A program made the translations under genes and the position numbers. This document shows positions 62,513 to 64,000 of a DNA stretch of 64,000 bases, piece after piece. Below the pieces are notes generated by a model. That model was not told where the DNA came from. It ran no database searches and was given only the letters and a program-made list of their open reading frames with translations. Source of the stretch: Linepithema humile (lineage: Eukaryota; Arthropoda; Insecta; Hymenoptera; Formicidae); assembly GCF_040581485.1 (NCBI RefSeq), contig NC_090132.1, positions 17,975,411 through 18,039,410 of the forward strand. Reading direction: 5' to 3'. The first letter of the stretch is position 1; every line of letters starts with the position of its first letter.

Positions 62513-64000
62513 GAGAGAGGCAGAGAAGAATAGAGGCATAATACGGGGAGGAGAGAGAGAGAGAGAGGGGGGGGGGGGTCGAGAATTCACGAATAAGTAT
62601 GCGAAGGACCGAAAGCTCCGGGTTTTCGCGGCGACGGCGGTATGAATATTTAAACGGATGTAAATTGCGAATTAACTATTGATAAAAACAAACCAGCTCG
62701 TGTTAAGCCTTCCTCGTAAATCACCTCTATACAGAATGAGAAGAGGAAAAAGAAAAACGTAAGAGGACAACCGACGAATATAGGTCGGATTTTAGAAAAG
62801 GGAGCTCGAGAACGCTTTTTTCCGAGTCTTATCTTCATACCAGTTATTTTTACTTTCCGACGCGGTAAAATATTGTTTGATATACATATTATGCTGCTTA
62901 ATTTTTTATGTACAATACGCATGAAACGCTGTAGCTTACAGAAACTTAATATTTTTCTTAACGAAGGACTTGACATTTTTGTCTGATCAATAGAACGGTT
63001 GAACTACTGAAAAATCAGAAAATCGTAAAAAAGTCAGCGTATCTATTAATAATTTATTAAACTTATCGCATAATACAATAATTATAATAATGATAAATAC
63101 TATTATTATTATACTAGCATTTTACAATTAATTAAATTTGAATAATAACGAAAAAGAGCGCAATAGAATTTTTTTATCACATAAGTGAAGTTTTTAAATT
63201 TTGATTTTAACGAACAATCACATACAATAGCATACAAGTCAAGTGTGAAACAGTGCGGTCATAAACACATGCCAGATTTCCGCGTCAAACTCGTAACTCC
63301 CGCTGTAACAACTTTAACCGGCGACTTCGAGCTTTCGCAAGTCGCCTATATCGACGTCATCGACGCGCTTCCCCCCCCCCCTCCCTACGATTCCCGAGGT
63401 TACCCGGCATCGCCGGAATACCGCGAAATCGCCGGAGAAGGATTTTCGAGTCATGGCCGAGACATCGTTCAGAAATAAAGTGTCCCGCAGGAGTAATAGC
63501 GTTAGCTAGGAGATCTACTACCGGCAACGTAGTCACCATCGTGAGGCCGAGTTACTATCCGCTAGCAGTTGCTCGAGACTACTCGTAAACGTGCACGTGT
63601 ATTTTGCAGTCTTTCAGACACGTATACACACAAGCGTACACGAAGAGATTCACTACACGTACACGCATAGACACACGGACGATTTAGGTGAGATCGGCGC
63701 GCGTAGACAGAGGGCCCGCGGAGGGCGGAGAGGCCGTCGCGATCGAGCGAGTGAGTGAAAGAGTACGGGGGAGAAGATTATAGGCACGTATTGGCGCATC
63801 GGCCCCCTGGGCTCGCCGAGTATGGGAGGCATGGGGATATAAATGTAATCCAGAACCCAGACGTGACGTACATAGCTGCCTAGCCGAGCCGCTCACTTTT
63901 CGTTGGTCTCTTCTTGTGACTCTTGGCAGTTGCGGGCACGTACATCCAACGGAGGCAATGATATCGAGGATGTACGTGTGCATACGAGTGTGTGCGTGGC
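60392..64000. other. Noncoding stretch ending in a CpG-rich island
   Basis: Weak coding candidates on the minus strand (60392-60541 and 61050-61361) and plus strand (63260-63478) are described in the findings. An 18-bp tandem duplication AGCTAAATTCTAGATTTC is at 61759-61794. The (GA)n tract and 12-G run lie at 62435-62578. From 63230 to the window end the sequence is CpG-rich and could be promoter or 5' UTR of a gene beyond the edge. I cannot confirm this. Confidence 0.35.
62435..62578. repeat. (GA)n tract ending in a G run
   Basis: About 144 bp of purine repeat, mostly GA, ending in 12 consecutive G. Frames through it on both strands are repeat artefacts. Confidence 0.85.

Noticed and set aside
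1..64000. tRNA, known insect microRNA, rRNA, CRISPR or toxin/virus-derived genes
   Set aside because: Looked for GGTTCGAATC-type tRNA motifs and several well-known insect microRNA cores by eye and found none. No array of spaced repeats, and no viral or transposase protein signature was recognised. A covariance-model or homology search would be needed to exclude diverged examples.

Overview
The window looks like nuclear DNA of an insect, most likely a hymenopteran such as an ant. The evidence is a strongly AT-rich background broken by CpG-rich islands with no CpG depletion, abundant TA, CT/GA and poly-G tracts, and small non-autonomous DNA transposons with piggyBac-like (TTAA), hAT-like (8-bp duplication) and Tc1/mariner-like (TA) ends. 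There is no bacterial-type gene organisation, operon, CRISPR array, rRNA or recognisable tRNA. Nearly every long reading frame is a chance frame in a CpG-rich island. The species call is inference.

Two plus-strand segments have the best claim to be spliced coding exons: an internal exon at 10231-10335, and a terminal exon at 22360-22469 ending in a stop, followed by a poly-A-signal-like hexamer at 22913. Their reading phases do not join directly, so if they belong to one gene at least one exon between them was missed. Neither encodes a family I recognise. A 39-bp minus-strand micro-exon at 12992-13030 is weaker. Most of 1-22 kb would then be intronic or intergenic, with two TA-flanked miniature elements (1846-2268 and 7078-7519) and a short inverted-repeat element (18172-18390).

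From 23 to 37 kb I see mostly featureless AT-rich DNA. It also holds a complete 168-bp hAT-type miniature element with its target duplication (26045-26212), a local tandem duplication (30.27 and 30.86 kb), two adjacent TTAA-flanked elements (31698-31921 and 31958-32148; a third family member lies at 54553-54744), and a 253-bp hairpin element (36247-36499).

The most remarkable structure is at about 38.0-43.1 kb. A large, old, imperfect inverted duplication is centred near 41160. Each arm carries a short series of exon/intron-like units of about 0.3-0.4 kb, read outward from the centre. In the right arm two units remain open and are bounded by good splice-site matches (42108-42212 and 42514-42554). 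The mirror units in the left arm are disrupted. A 937-bp near-perfect palindromic transposon with an exact 8-bp target duplication (39563-40499) later inserted into the left arm only. The centre could act as a shared divergent promoter. I cannot name the gene.

From 43 to 64 kb the window is mainly noncoding: microsatellites at 44.1, 48.4 and 62.5 kb, CpG islands at 43.8-44.6, 48.6-49.1, 51.8-53.4, 58.1-59.0 and 63.2-64.0 kb, a direct repeat (50.3 and 51.7 kb) enclosing an inverted-repeat element, and several weak exon candidates.
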